From Narthecium ossifragum (lineage: Eukaryota; Streptophyta; Magnoliopsida; Dioscoreales; Nartheciaceae): a DNA stretch of 64,000 nt. Under the pieces are notes generated by a model that was not told the origin of the DNA, did not search any database, and worked only from the letters and a program-made list of their open reading frames with translations. The translations under genes and the position numbers were made by a program. The DNA lies in contig OY986963.1 of NCBI GenBank assembly GCA_963920575.1, positions 7,106,896 to 7,170,895 on the forward strand. Direction: 5' to 3'. Below, one piece after another: positions 34,005 to 45,500 of the stretch (its first letter is position 1; each line of letters begins with the position of its first letter).

Positions 34005-34887
34005 GGGTTATTTGCATATACCCTCCTGAAAAAGGTCTATTTTACGTATGCCACCCGAAAAAAACAAAATTTGCATCAGAAACCTTGAAAAGCTTGATTA
34101 TTTGCATATAGCCCCTCGGGTTACTTGGGAATGGAATATTCCGTGTGCAAGCTAACGGAGGCTAACGGTGGAAACTAAAATTACTAAAATACCCTTACCC
34201 CTACCCCTATATATGATTCCTTCTCCCTCCTCTGACCCGACGATTGTTAGGGCTAGGGCTTCAAATCCTCCGATGACATATCTCCTCATCCTCCGGCGAC
34301 CTAGCTATCTCCTCATCCACCGGCGACCTAGCTATCTCCTCATCGGCAACAAACTTCTCCTAATTTCTCTCTATTTCTCTTGATTTCTCCCAATTTCCAT
34401 CCTCTAAAGATCGATTTCCTCGTCAATTTAACCATGAAGAAGTCTCCATCTTCTTCATCCACCTTAGGCTCGCACAATACACCCTATATGACTTGTCGTT
34501 GCCATGAGCCCTGTTCCATCCGGCAATCCAATCGCACCAACAGCAAAGGTAGAAAGTTCTGGGCTGTTCCAGATATAAGATATTAATCTCACTGTTTTTT
34601 TTTTACATTTCCAAAGGTTGAACTCCACTTCAGAATCATCCATGCTATGAGAAAATAAGACTAGGGTAAAAGAGGAGGGAGAAGGAAGCAGATATAGGGG
34701 TAGTGGTAAGGGTATTTTAGTAATTTCAGTTTCCACCGTTAGCTTGCACACGGAATATTCCATTCCCAAGTAACCCGAGGGGCTATATGCAAATAATCAA
34801 GCTTTTCAAGGTTTTTGATGTAAATTTTGTTTTTTTAGGGTGGCATATGTAAAATAAATCTTTTTCAGGGGTATATGCAAATAACCT
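34005..34887. mobile_element. 883-bp Mutator-like element with ~230-bp TIRs
   Basis: The inverted arms (about 34005-34240 and 34660-34887) start GGGTTATTTGCATATACCC, and a perfect 9-bp target duplication AAAGAAAAA lies at 33996-34004 and 34888-34896. The 420-bp interior holds a short gene-like fragment, so it is a candidate Pack-MULE. Confidence 0.9.
34434..34586 (+). pseudogene. GRF-type zinc-finger-like fragment inside the MULE
   Basis: The ATG at 34434 opens 50 codons with MTCRCHEPCSIRQSNR followed by KGRKFWAVPDI, which resembles the first half of a GRF zinc finger (C-x-C-x3-P, then GR-x-F-x-x-C-P) with the third Cys replaced. A T-rich stretch ending TTCCAAAG and then VELHFR near 34619 could be a retained intron and second exon. 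The fragment may come from a host or transposon GRF protein and is probably not functional. Confidence 0.45.
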
Positions 34888-35803
34888 AAAGAAAAAAAAA
34901 AGAAAAAGAAAGAAGAACTCAATGCAGGGCATCGATTCGAGTAATTTGTACTCTTTTGCCCATTTAATCAAGCACACTATTATAGTAGTATACTAGTATA
35001 TGTAGGACTATTGTGGACAGCTTTAGATTTGTTTTGGATGGATGACACGCACGCCGGGTTCTGGGTGCTGTCGTAGTCAACAGGGATTTGGAAGTGCACA
35101 ATAGAAAAATATCAAAGAATGAAGCATCAGTTTTTACTTAGTTTTTATTGGATGAATCGTCTTGTCATCAATAACACTTTACTAATTCTGATAAAAGAGT
35201 TTGATATTGGCTCAATCTCCATTCAAAACCACGAGCAACAATTGTTTCCATCTGAACTTGTTTGGAATCAAAACATTACCTCAAACAATTCATATCATCT
35301 AATTTGTCAATTTTTAATTGAACTTGCTTGACATGAGCTGGTATGGTGCCGAGCTCTGGCGGATCACAACGGACAATTCCGTCTACACCGCCACTTATTT
35401 ATTATCTATATATTATCAATAGACTTATTAGTAGGATATTTTTTATTTCCCAAGTATAGCATCAATTAGACAATTACGTGTTGCTAAGACAACAACCCCC
35501 AAAATTAAAAAAATCCAAACATGTGGCTCTCCCATTTCCTAAATATATATATTACAACCATGCAACAAAAGGTCTCTACTATTTGTGGCCGAGAGCCACC
35601 CAACCCGAAACATCCGGCCTTTTCTCCTCACCTCAGCCCTTTATTGCAAGCCCAGATGAAGGTGGGGGACGCGTGGCGGCCCCAGAGCCCCCAGGCGGCC
35701 CTCTCCTGCTGACGTGTTCAAAAGCGTCCCGTCCCCGCTACAAAAGCCCATCCATACCTTTTTATCTCCCACGCTTCTTAAATAACGAGTTTTTTGCGGC
35801 TCC

Positions 35804-35812
35804 AGATATTTT
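35804..35812 (-). promoter_or_regulatory. Evening element AAAATATCT (minus strand)
   Basis: Exact match to the core evening element bound by CCA1/LHY/RVE factors, about 460 bp before the start codon. A single 9-bp match can occur by chance. Confidence 0.5.
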
Positions 35813-35884
35813 CCTCCTCTTTTTATCTATTATTTAGATTCTTATTATCCAGCGAAAAAGCGGAGGAGCCCACGAGGCGGGTGA

Positions 35885-35890
35885 CACGTG
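35885..35890. promoter_or_regulatory. G-box CACGTG
   Basis: CACGTG with flanks GA and GCC, the type bound by PIF and bZIP factors, about 380 bp before the start codon. Confidence 0.5.
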
Positions 35891-36149
35891 GCCTTCGGGT
35901 CGTGCGTTCCTGGCCACAAGGTTTGTTGGGGTTCTGGAATTCTCTGGCGGAAAGCGAGAAGAAAAAGAAAAGCCCCCTCCCTTCTGACGTGGCGACCTCC
36001 GCCTTGCCCTTTTTTCTATCCACCTCTTCTCTCTGCTCTTTATTAGCTCTCTCTCTTCTCCTTTTCTCCTCTCCTCTCCTCTCCTCTCCATCTCCTTAGC
36101 CCTAGCTCGGTTCCATCTCCTTTGGCTCGCTCGATCTACGTCCGAGTAC

Positions 36150-36182
36150 ATGGTGAATGGCTTCTTCTCTAATAGAGCCTAG
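36150..36182 (+). CDS. Upstream ORF in the REVEILLE-like 5' leader
   Basis: ATG GTG AAT GGC ... TAG encodes 10 residues (MVNGFFSNRA), 86 bp before the main start. If the leader begins in the CT-rich zone, this uORF is in the mRNA and could lower translation of the main frame. Confidence 0.45.
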   Translation: MVNGFFSNRA

Positions 36183-36267
36183 GTCTTGAGGTGTTGTGTT
36201 TCTTGGTTGCGGTGGAAAGGAAGAATCTTGAGGAGAATAGTTCTTAGAAGGGTTTTGGTGGATCGAG

Positions 36268-38738
36268 ATGACGATCGATGTTCAGGTGCGTGCTCGCTGA
36301 TTTTACTTTATGCTCTTTTTTTTTTTGCCTTCTTTTTTTCTTTTCGTGGAATGGTTGGAAGGGGAAAGATTCTTTCTTGATCTGTTTCTAGTTGTGGCTT
36401 CCTATGATGTGGTGAAAAAGTTTTTTTTTTTTTTCGATTCGGATATTTTCGTTGTTGTGTGCCTTTCCCATGAATGGTGGTCAACACAGAGGAAATCTCT
36501 TAAAAGCAGAAATTTTTATTTAGTCTTCCAGGATCTTCTTCATGGTGTCCTGTTCTGGTTTCTATTTAGAGATTAAGGTGCTTTTGTGCAATGAGTCCAA
36601 ATCTTCATTTCCATATTAGCTGTGGGTTCAGCCTTCCGGTTGCGCTTCCTTTAGAAGAGGGGAAAAGGTGTGCTTTTGCATAATTTTTTGGGTCAGTTGT
36701 TGAATTGTGTATTCGTATAAAATGGATTATGATGTGCTTGGACATGGTACTCGAAGTGATGATCTGTTGTGTCCCTTGAATAATGGGCTTGAATTTATTA
36801 CTTGATTTTAGGAAGAAGGCATGAGTATGGCTCAGAGTTCTGTTGCTGTCCCCAGTAATCCATTGTGGGTGGATACCGGAGGTTCATCTGTTAATTCTGT
36901 CCAGTCTGACTTGGAATCGTCTGGAGAGGCACATGCCATTAAGGTCCCTTCTTTCATCCGTGCATGGATTATAACTAAAGCCTAAAATTTCATACCCTCA
37001 GCGATATCCCTCCATTTGATCAGATAAGAAAACCATACACGATCACGAAACAGCGAGAGAGGTGGACAGAAGAGGAGCACAATAAGTTTTTGGAAGCTCT
37101 AAAATTGCATGGTCGTGCCTGGAGACGGATAGAAGGTATTGGAATAGGATGAAAGCTGATTTATGCGTCATAGATGCTCTCTGGTTGTTGCTCACCAATC
37201 TCCATACTGATAAAATTCTCTTTTCAGAACACATTGGCACAAAGTCAGCAGTCCAAATTCGAAGCCATGCTCAAAAGTTCTTCTCTAAGGTGTGCTGCTC
37301 TTTCTCCAATTACTATTTCCCCCACCCTACTATGTTCATGGGTCTACTTACTTGATGCATAAAGTAAGTAAATCATTCATGGAAGTGGAGAAAAATGAGT
37401 GCTTTTCATGGATTGTCTATGTTAGTGTTCTTATTGTCCTTTCAACACTTCAATATTGTAGGTTGTTCGAGAGTCTGGTAACAATAGCGAGGTGAAGCCC
37501 ATTGAGATACCTCCTCCTCGACCTAAAAGAAAACCAGTGCATCCGTATCCCAGGAAATCGGGTAATTTATCCAGCAAGGCATCCCCATTTTCAGAACAAT
37601 TGGAGAGTCTATCACCAACAAAGGGTGCATCGGCCTGTGAGCTAGAGAACAGATCGCCAACATCAGTGCTATCTACAGTTGGATCAGATGTGTTTAGCTC
37701 TACACTTTCCAATAATCCAAACAGTTGTACTTCACCAGTCTCATCTGCTGCTGGATCGAAACATGCAGTTTTGGCATATGGGCAAGAGAACAGAGACCAA
37801 TCATCTAGCATTTCTGCTGAACAAGGGTCCGGGTCTCCATCCTCACAACCAGAGATTGCTACAGCGACTACAAAGGATCAATCACCTATGGTATATACTT
37901 GCTAAGAATCAAGCATATGTATCTTTTATGAACCTTAGTCACCAATTAAGCTGATTGTTTACTCAATTTGTTTGTCTAGGACTTGGACTTGGGTTTGGAA
38001 GGTCATGACCCCAGGCGATTAAGTTCTCCAGCAGAACCGAAACTGTTCAGTCTTAAGCTCTTTGGGAGGACAGTTCTGGTGACTGATTCACACAAGCCAT
38101 CCTCTTCTACCATCGAAAGTACCGGGCAATGTGGACAGTTAGTCTCTAATTTTGAGGTTGAAAGTCACCAATCAAATGCATGTCCAGATCAGCAAAGCCA
38201 TGCTGAAACTCCCCCAAAAGATTTAATGCAAGGAGATTCTTCTTGCTCTCTTGAAAAGAATTCATGGACTCCATGGCCTGTAGGGATGCCCCCGATGCTC
38301 AGTTATTTTGCTCTGCAAAGTGATGGAACGAACTCAACTCAAGCAGGGCTTGTCCCTTTGCCTTGGTGGTCTTTCTATGGTAATTTACCTTATCCTTTTA
38401 TTTATCCCCAGCACAGAAGTTCCAGGCAGGATTCTCCTCAAGTTTGTAGGGAAGGTGTAGACGAAAAGGATTGCTATTGGAGTAATGGTTCCTACACCAG
38501 CTCTGTCTATAATATAGTTGCTGGAGAGAGAAATAATGATGCCGTTGACTCCATAGCTTCAGAGACTAGTTTGGAAGAACAAACATGTAATAAGCCATGG
38601 GAGAAGTCAGCTCCCAGCAGTTGGAAGCCTAGAACTGTTAACACTTCCAGAGGATTTGTTCCTTATAAAAGGCATGCAGAGGAAAACCAGGTTGAGAGAG
38701 AAGGGGGGCAGTGCCAAAGAGTTCGGTTGTGTTTGTAA
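36268..38738 (+). CDS. RVE1: REVEILLE/LHY-like single-MYB (SHAQKFF) transcription factor, complete, 6 exons
   Basis: Exons: 36268-36285, 36812-36943, 37024-37135, 37228-37289, 37462-37890, 37980-38738. All phases join, 503 residues. The first exon gives only MTIDVQ. It is in frame with a later ATG at 36821, and I chose 36268 because the splice joins cleanly and similar short first exons are known in this family. Residues 52-108 are the MYB-like domain: [20 protein letters not shown], then [20 protein letters not shown] and [13 protein letters not shown] Pro/Lys patch follows ([18 protein letters not shown]), as in CCA1/LHY/RVE proteins. Near residue 276 is [15 protein letters not shown], found in RVE1/2/7-like and LHY proteins. 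These nuclear factors bind evening elements and link the circadian clock to growth and auxin. Distinguishing RVE1, RVE2 and RVE7 needs a tree, so the symbol is a best guess. Confidence 0.9.
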
Positions 38739-39539
38739 GCAGTGCCATGGATAGTTTTTTTACCAGCAGTTGGTGCTACTGATTTTGTTGCAGCTGAGAA
38801 GCTGTTCGACGTTGTTGACAGGAAATCTTGTTGACAAGGTGATATCAGGAATGCCATCTCTGCTTAATTCTTTTCATAAAGATCACTGCTGGAGGGTTTT
38901 AGTCCCCTTGAGCCTTTTTTCTGTAAATTTTTTGGGAACACCAAATAGCTGAATGTAATCACAACTTGCATAGTCTCCATGACAATGCTGAAGGTGATGA
39001 GCTCTTTTGATAGTAGTACACAATAGTCATCTATTTGTCAAGTACAACCTTGCCGAAATACCCCATGTGAGATGTAACATGCAGTAGTTTCAAAATAAAA
39101 TATTGGGACAAGATGCATAGAAGTTTACGGTGGAACACCAAACTCTCGATGAGTTTCGCACAAAAAAATCTACAAAAAAGAAGAGAGGAACTGCATCCAC
39201 AAAGAAGAAGAACAGTTGGCAACTGTGTTCTAGAGTAGCTCAATGAATGAATGAGTTGGTCTTTGTGTCCAATCACCAAGTTCTCGAATTTGCTCCCTGA
39301 AGTCAGCATAAAAGGCATAGCTAGTTAAAAAGAAACTGTGTTTTTACAATGTGGTCTGTATTCTGGTGTGATGTGGAATCTACATATACTGGAATAGAGA
39401 CCACATAAGGAATAGCTATTCTTTGGCTAGAATGTGGTCTCTATTCTGTGCTTTCCAAGTGATAGCCTTGTATTTTAAGGAAAATCTACATATACTGGTG
39501 TAAGGATGTTCCTCGATGACTCTTGGAAAAAAGAGCATG
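38739..39539. other. Convergent 3' region between the RVE-like and PRAF genes
   Basis: The 3' UTRs of two convergent genes lie here. A near-duplicate phrase (GTGGTCT(G/C)TATTCTG with AATCTACATATACTGG) occurs at about 39348-39395 and 39432-39500. No other feature. Confidence 0.5.
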
Positions 39540-42500
39540 TTAATTTTTTATGCTGTTTGTGGCTAAGGTAACAATCCTTTCAACTCTGTACTTCAAATAT
39601 AGTCTCTTTTGATTTGCCTCCCACCATCTCTCGGCTTCCTTCTCACTAAAATGCTTGCGACTGTAAAAAGAAAAAGTAAAATCGAATTATTAGCCTTTGC
39701 TAAATCCTTCAGAACATTCTAGCCAATGAAAACTATTCTATAGAGCTGAAGCATACCTGAATCTCACACGCTTGAGACCCTTCTGACCACTTGGCAAAAC
39801 AATGAATGTAACGTAAACTCCGATCTCATCCTGCTCGACCCACTCTTCCTTTGATGCACTAACAAGAGATTTACTTGTGTTCCTTGCTGCAGGAGTAGTA
39901 ACATCAGCAGACCTTTTGTCACCCTGGTACTTGAATGTTTCGTATGGTGCCGTTCGTGCAGTGGATGGAAGAGGTTGATCGTGGCTCCTTGTTATCAGCC
40001 TGTCATCGAGAACTCTGGAGTCACATGGCAACTGATTGCTCCGAGTTGTATCCTCCACTTCTCGAGGTTCTTTTTGTACAGGGCGAGGAGTAGGACTTTG
40101 CAGCTTGTCATCTTGAATGGACCTTGTGTTGTTCATTTCTCCTCCTGGAAATCTTTCTGACAAGGCATTCATCTGCACAATATCAAAGCAGTGTCAGAGA
40201 TTACCATCAGCAGTATTTTATCTTGACGAGCAAATATCAGTACTGTATAAGCTGTTGCTAAGAAGCCCTATCACTCTAAAGAAAGATGAGAAATATTCTA
40301 ATATGCTCTAGTTTCTGGCATAAAACAAAATGCCTTAATTGGATCTTCAAGGTGACTGAATCCACTCGTGCTTACGTTCATCTTTCATCAATCTAGGACT
40401 ACCTCTTAAACATTTAAAGAAGAAAATGACCTTTAATGACTTTTAGCAGACAGTGAGTGTTGAACTGATAAAAGATGAGATGCTCAGACCTGATTCGTCA
40501 GAACCTTTATGACATCTTTTGCTGCTTTGCACTTTGCAGCTTCATGTTTTGCAAGAGACCAGGTTTCCTCAATTCTGCGCTTATATTGTTGGAGCTTCTG
40601 ATTTCTGATTTGGCATTGCTGCTCAAGAATCTTTGTCTATTGCAAGAACATAAGATAGTATTACAAAAGCCTTCATTTTTAAGGGAGAATATAATACACA
40701 TAAGCGATGATCAGGCTTTCCAAAGTAAATGCAAATGATGGATGGAAAGTTGCTAAGAAGTTAAAGAGCATGCTCTACTGAATATGAGGACGTCTCGAGA
40801 ATACAAACTTCTGAATGATGTCAAGCACAAACCTGAACAGCACTATTAAATAAACTCCAAGCAGACGTGAATGCATTAAAGAGGTAAACGAGTTTGGGAA
40901 AAGATGGAAAAATGTACCTGTGCATGCAGTCGCTGCAGTTCCTCTGCAAGCTTCTCATCCAGCTCACTTAAATTTTGTTCCAAGCTTGCAGCACTGACAG
41001 GTTTGGATTTCGACATAAATTGAGTGTCTTGTGGATGAATGTGGGAGTTATCAGAAAGTTGTTCTGTGCACAATGAATCACCCACCCGAGAAGTTTCTCT
41101 AGAATGCTCATAGAACTGCTGGGGACATGGCACCTGCCCCCATCTTTGATCTTTGCAGCAAAAGAATGGAAATGAATCTTCATCATGACTAACACTCCCT
41201 TTCATTGTCATGCTATCATCTTCAACTTCATTCAGTTTTATCTTCCCTGGATTGGGTACTTTTATAGAAGCTCCTTTCGATCCAGATAATAATTCTTCTT
41301 GCCTGTGAGTTTTCAACTCCGAGAATCCCTTTCTTGACAAGAAAAACTTTCTTGAAGTTGCAACTTCCTCAGTAGCTCCAGGGTGTGAAGGTTCATTCAG
41401 TTGGGTGAAACACGCATCACAAACACGAGACGCCTTGAACGTGGCAGGAGCCAAAGATGCATTCGTGGCTTTTTTACTGCTACAAGAATGGCAGAAAGCA
41501 AAACCACAGTTGTAACAATTGTGCTTCTTCCTCGTAAATCCAAACTCCATTCGGCACTCACTGCAGACAGATTGGTCTTTACTCGAAACAGACTTGTGGG
41601 AACAAATTGCTGTGGTAAAAGTAGATCCACAAGCCACACTGTGAACATGCCTATTTTCCAAAGCTTGTACAACAGCTGGTGAGTTTCTATCATTAGTATC
41701 ACCCAATCCAAGTCTTCCATTAGCACCCTTCCCCCAAGTATAAACTTTTCCTTCTGCCGTCAATGCAGCAACATGAAAGGAACCTGACGATATCTCCTTC
41801 ACAAACTCAGCTTTCAGAAGACCTCCTACAGTTGCAATTGATCTTTCCTCAGCCTGAGGGTTTCCCAGTTGTCCATTCAATGCGCTTCCCATGGTGAAAA
41901 CAATACCGGTCACAGTTAGTGCAACGGTGAGCATTCTTCCACAGGAAACTTGAATGAAGTCACAATCCACAAGTGATGCAACACAAGCTGGCAGAAGCTG
42001 ACTCTCCATGCTTGCATGACCTAGTCTCCCCTTATCACTATCACCCCAAGTATACAGCTTGCCACCAAGAGTCATGCTTTTGGATTGACCGCCCATGCCT
42101 TCCACAATTGCCGCAGTATGCCATGGTCCACATGCAACAGACTTTACCCTCGATCCTTTCAAACACTCTACTTGTTTCGGTTGAGAAACACTCAATAAAT
42201 TTCCATGCCCAAGAACTCCGAAAGTTCCATCACCGTATGTAAACAACTGCCCCGAGGAGGAGACCACAGCTGTGTGCCACTCTCCACAAGCAACCTTTGT
42301 TACATGAACACCGAGCAAAGGACCAGAGACTCTATGGGGAAACCAATGGTTTCTCTTATTTTTATCATCTAAGGACTCATCACCATGACTACTACCTCCC
42401 CAAGTATACAGTTCACCAGATCTTGTGATAGCACAAGTATGATGTGTTCCACAGATAGCTGTTTGCACATTAACATTAGTAAGTGATTCCACAACTTTGG

Positions 42501-45500
42501 GATAAGGTATATCTATATTGATCCTGTGTCCGAGTCTCCCACCTTTCTCCTCACCCCAGCAGAAGACTTCACCCTGTTTAGTAACTAATGCAGCATGCTT
42601 TTCCCCACAAGCAATGCTCAGCACATCCAGCATTCGAGTGGAGTTCATTAATTTGGGCAAAAAAGCATCAGAATTCAATCGGCAAGTATCATATCCATCA
42701 AGACCAGCACCAAGTATCCTACCTATTCCTTCTCCCCACATGAAAATATCCCTCAAAACATCATTTTTGCCCTTTGTAGAAGATTCATCATCTAATAGGT
42801 TGTGTTTAGAACTAGAGATTTCATTTTTCTTTAACGGCTTAGGAGCTCTTAAATCCTTGAAACTGTTTGACGCTACGTGGGATAAAGGAGGTAGCATTCT
42901 ATCCACTATGGATTGTATATCAGATAAAGATTTTTGTCGTGGTGAATAGATTACTGCAGAAGAGTCTAGCAAGCTATTTGAAAAGTGTCTCCCTACAATC
43001 GACTGAGGAGGACTTCCATGTAGACTATGCACCTTCAAATGGAAAGTTCTATAATCAAGATAGGTTGATATACACTTAGAAACATATCTAAAAAATAGGT
43101 ATAGCAGTAGAAAATATCTCAAGAACTCCATAAATCTACCATGAAGCTCAAGAGAAGAAAGTTCGTCTTTATCAGCATGATACAAGCATGTATGGAAATC
43201 ATATGGAGTCATGATAACAAGAACACGGGAGGAATCAATAAAGTAGAAGTTATAAACACAGAACTAACAGAAACTGGACTGCAAAACAATTGCATTTTAA
43301 CCTTGGATTGCTTCCATGGAAAGCACAAGATTATATCCATTAACAAAGAAGTTTCCAAAATGGAGATGCACCATTGGAGTGTCAAAATAGTGTCAAATAG
43401 CACAGATATGATACAAATTTTGCATCTATGCCTACAGGCATGGGTTCAACTGATCATACTGTACAACAAGTAACCAGGTTTTACAAGCAACATAACCATA
43501 TGAACATACTGGAACAGAGCTAGCTAAGTAGTAAGACTGATCGAAGATAGATAAGTAGAAACAGGCGGATAGTTCATTGGATGAAGGTTGGAAATAGCAC
43601 TAATTGTTGATTTTGACTCAAAATTGAAGTTGACTAACTCTCTATATTCAGGCTATGTTTATGTACATAGTATGAGTCCAAATTGGACTCAATTAGTCTC
43701 TCTTGTGTATGCATATTTAGGTGGGACCCGGTAGGGTTTCTTTGATGCCTTTTTGCTAACAGCCGAAATAAGGCTGCTGGGTGAATAAAAGTGGAATGAG
43801 CCTCTCGTGTGGTGGCTGTAGCAAAGAATGAAAAAGAGAGAGAGAGAGACGATGAGAAGAGATGTACGTGAGAGAAGAGAATATTCGGGATTTCTTCTCC
43901 TGTAATCTTTGATTCTATAGTGGATTCTTTGGCATGCTCTCCCCGTGGATGTAGGAGGTTTGTCTCCGAACCACGTAAATACTTGTGTCCCCTCTTTTCT
44001 TGTGGTTTGTTTGCCTTGCTCTTCTCTGTGGTTTTGTGCATCGCATAAGGGTTTGCAAACATCGATATGTGATCGAGATCCGACGCTTCCGCGCCAACAA
44101 GTGGCATCAGAGCCTCAGGTTTTAGGGTTTGTCAAGCCGCCGTGATGTCTAAGTTCGAGGTGGAGAAGTTCGATGGCAAGATGAATTTTGGATTATGGCA
44201 AAAGAGGGTGAAAGCAATTTTGGTGCAGAATGATCTACATAAAACTCTTTTGGGTGATGAAGGGAAGCATGCAACCATGAAGCATGAGGATTGGACAGAA
44301 AATGATCTGAAGGCTTTGAGCATGATAATGCTTTTTCTGTCTGATGATGTGATGTACAACGTGCTCGATGAGGAGACTACGGTTGGCTTGTGGAATAAGT
44401 TAGAGAAGCTATACATGTCAAAATCTCTAACCAACAAGTTGTACTTGAAGAAGCAGTTGTACAGTCTGCGTATGGTTGAGCGTGGAAACCTTCTTGAGCA
44501 CCTTAATGACTTTAATAAGTTGATCACACAGTTGCTTAGCTTGGATGTGAAGATCGACGATGAAGACAAAGCAGTCATCTTTCTTTCTTCTCTCCCAGAG
44601 TCCTATGACCATTTGGTGACGACTATCTTGTATGAAAAGGATACCATTAAGATGGATGAGGTCACAAGTACATTGCTTTCACATGAAATGAGGCGAAAGC
44701 CTAACAACACTGAAGCTGAAGGTTTGGTGGTGAAGCAATCAGGTCAAGAAAGAGGACGGTCTAAAATTAGAGGTGGTAAGAAAGACAAAGGCAGATCAAA
44801 ATCCAGGGTCAGAAAGAATCAATGTAGATGGTGCAAAGAAGATGGACATTGGATGAAGGATTGCAAGAAATTTGCAGAGGTTCAGAAAAGAAAGACCAAA
44901 GACCCAGTTCAAGCAAGTGTAGCTTCTGAGGTTTCTGAGACAGAAGATGGAGACATGCTTAATGTCTCGTCAGGTATGGACCCTACTGACTCTTGGATTC
45001 TTGATTCAGGATGTTCTTATCATATGTGCCCATATCGAGACTGGTTTTCTACTTATGATTTGCATGCTGGGGGAACAGTTCTCATGGGTAATAATACTGA
45101 ATGTAAAACTGTTGGGATAGGAACAATTAGAATCAAGATGTTTGATGGTGCTGTGAGAACACTAACTGATGTTAGACATATCCCAGATCTCAGAAAAAGC
45201 CTAATCTCTTTAGGTGCTTTAGATGCAAATGGATGCACCTATAGTGGTGCCAATGGGATAATTAAAGTGAAGAGGGGTGCCATGGTTGTAATGAAAGGAG
45301 AGAAAAAGGGGTCATTGTATCGGTTGATAGGTCAGACCATAACAGGCCATGCTGCAGTGACATCTCCTTCTGACAGTGATAGTACTTTATTATGGCATCT
45401 TAGATTGGGGCACATGAGCGAGAGAGGGATGTTAGAACTGCATAATAGAAAATTGCTTGATGGTGTTAAATCTTGCAAGTTAGATTTTTGCAAATATTGT

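Larger units (their letters stand above)
34897..36149 (+). promoter_or_regulatory. Promoter region of the REVEILLE-like gene
   Basis: It contains an evening element in reverse (AGATATTTT, 35804-35812) and a G-box CACGTG at 35885-35890 (context GACACGTGGCC). A CT-rich leader with CTCCT repeats follows at 36045-36095, probably the transcribed 5' UTR. These are the light and clock elements expected for genes of this family, but function is inferred. Confidence 0.55.

Noticed and set aside
41973..42242. Plus-strand frames across the PRAF exon (also 42518-42949)
   Set aside because: They are antisense shadows of the 2.1-kb coding exon, whose RCC1 repeats are clearly conserved on the minus strand.
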